In this document: positions 63,193 through 64,000 of the stretch, piece after piece
Layout: each line of letters begins with the position of its first letter
How positions within the stretch are numbered: position 1 is the stretch's first letter
Source: Desulfofustis glycolicus DSM 9705
Lineage (GTDB): Bacteria; Desulfobacterota; Desulfobulbia; Desulfobulbales; Desulfocapsaceae
DNA length: 64,000 nt
Direction of reading: 5' to 3'
Assembly (NCBI RefSeq): GCF_900130015.1
Contig: NZ_FQXS01000022.1
Span: forward strand, 1-64,000
Made by a program: the position numbers and the translations under genes
The notes under the pieces: generated by a model
Told to the model about the DNA's origin: nothing
The model's database searches: none
What the model saw: the letters and a program-made list of their open reading frames with translations, nothing else

Positions 63193-64000
63193 ATGCACCA
63201 CGAACACCTGGCTGACTGGCAGCACGATCATCGTTTTTCACCGGTAAACGAGCAAGGCGAAAAGCGTACCCTCTACGTACTGATCCTGACGGCCGTAACC
63301 ATGATCGTTGAGATCACCGCCGGCAGCATCTACGGATCAATGGCCTTGCTGGCCGACGGCTGGCACATGGCCACCCACGTCGCCGCCTTTTTTATCACTA
63401 TTTTCGCCTACCGTTATGCCCGCAAGCATGCCGACGACCCCGCCTACACCTTCGGGACCGGCAAAGTCAACGTACTGGGCGGCTTTGCCAGCGCCATCGC
63501 CCTGGCCGTGGTCGCGCTGGTCATGCTCATCGAATCGCTGGAACGGATCGTCCACCCGCAGGACATCCGCTTCAACGAAGCCATTGCCGTCGCCGTCCTC
63601 GGCCTGCTGGTCAACGTGATCAGCGCCTTGCTGCTGCGAGACGGTCATAGTCATGATCACGGACATGATCACGGGCATGACGACGATCCTCATCACGGCA
63701 CACACCTTCACGATCACAACCTGACGGCCGCCTACTTCCATGTTCTGGCCGACGCGCTGACTTCCCTGCTGGCTATCGTCGCGTTGGTCTCGGGAAAATT
63801 CCTGGGCTGGCACTGGCTCGATCCGGTGATGGGCATCGTCGGCGCCGCCATCATCACCCGCTGGTCATACGGCCTGCTGAAACAGACTGGCCCGATACTG
63901 CTCGACGCGAGTATCGACAAGGGGGGCCGACAGGCAATTGTCGACGCTATTGAAAACGATGCCGACAACCGCATTTCCGATATTCATGTCTGGAAGGTCG
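63193..64000 (+). CDS. CDF-family metal exporter (DmeF/ZitB-like), partial
   Basis: The frame is open from ATG 63193 to the window end, 269 residues. It begins MHHEHLADWQHDHRF, a His-rich leader, followed by transmembrane helices with SMALLADGWHMATHVAAF (metal site His and Asp), and a His-rich loop with repeated HDH and HGH units near residue 155-175. The second metal pair is in HVLADALTSLLAIVAL. These features are those of cation diffusion facilitators of the DmeF type, which export Co/Ni/Zn. The cytoplasmic C-terminal domain has just begun (ISDIHVWKV). Confidence 0.9.
   Translation, partial: MHHEHLADWQHDHRFSPVNEQGEKRTLYVLILTAVTMIVEITAGSIYGSMALLADGWHMATHVAAFFITIFAYRYARKHADDPAYTFGTGKVNVLGGFASAIALAVVALVMLIESLERIVHPQDIRFNEAIAVAVLGLLVNVISALLLRDGHSHDHGHDHGHDDDPHHGTHLHDHNLTAAYFHVLADALTSLLAIVALVSGKFLGWHWLDPVMGIVGAAIITRWSYGLLKQTGPILLDASIDKGGRQAIVDAIENDADNRISDIHVWKV

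Overview
The window comes from a GC-rich bacterial chromosome, most likely a deltaproteobacterium (Desulfobacterota, possibly near Desulfobulbales). No marker gene here proves this. It rests on a UGA-interrupted DsbA-like gene, a compact 650-residue aconitase, a non-pyrrolysine MttB homologue, an N-terminally extended integron-type integrase relic, and a metY-metX-metW-cysE-cysK sulfur cluster.

Left end (1-11498): an integrated mobile element. Its right boundary is a duplicated 3' part of a tRNA-Cys gene, from the anticodon loop to CCA, followed by a strong terminator. The intact tRNA and the integrase should lie left of the window. From right to left on the minus strand it carries three small DNA-binding proteins, a 47-codon ORF, a primase/helicase, a TubC_N-like protein, a broken OB-fold gene, a small terminase subunit and a zinc-ribbon protein. 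No capsid or tail genes are seen, which is the content of a phage satellite (PICI-like). Its cargo is a type I Zorya anti-phage locus (zorA, zorB, zorC) whose zorD is cut off after about 55 codons by an insertion sequence.

Core region (11499-39300): a signal-peptide-bearing isoaspartyl methyltransferase and a membrane spermidine-synthase-like protein; a DsbA/FrnE-like oxidoreductase whose CPWC motif is UPWC, with an in-frame UGA and a SECIS-like hairpin; sucA-sucB-lpd-acn encoding the whole 2-oxoglutarate dehydrogenase complex plus aconitase; a chemoreceptor; glycogen phosphorylase; a TPR protein; the methionine/cysteine cluster; and a sigma-54 activator next to an OsmC gene that has a sigma-54 promoter and an upstream palindrome. 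A hydrolase, an AEC transporter and a small membrane protein follow on the minus strand.

Accessory patch (39300-48900): a decayed integron-type recombinase beside an AT-rich Mrr-family nuclease with two membrane segments, a c-type cytochrome, a DMT transporter, a broken aldo/keto reductase, a flavoprotein, and a 1454-residue secreted GH9 / Ig-like / SGNH / dockerin protein.

Right part (49000-64000): one-carbon genes (homocysteine S-methyltransferase, CsaA-like, MttB-like, a SAM methyltransferase), RsgA, a radical SAM/B12 protein, TrmO, a coupled run of ABM, HAD and SIMPL genes, then a kinase-like protein, a universal stress protein, an EAL phosphodiesterase, CorA and a CDF metal exporter cut by the window edge. 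An 86-bp palindromic repeat occurs twice (49953 and 54038).
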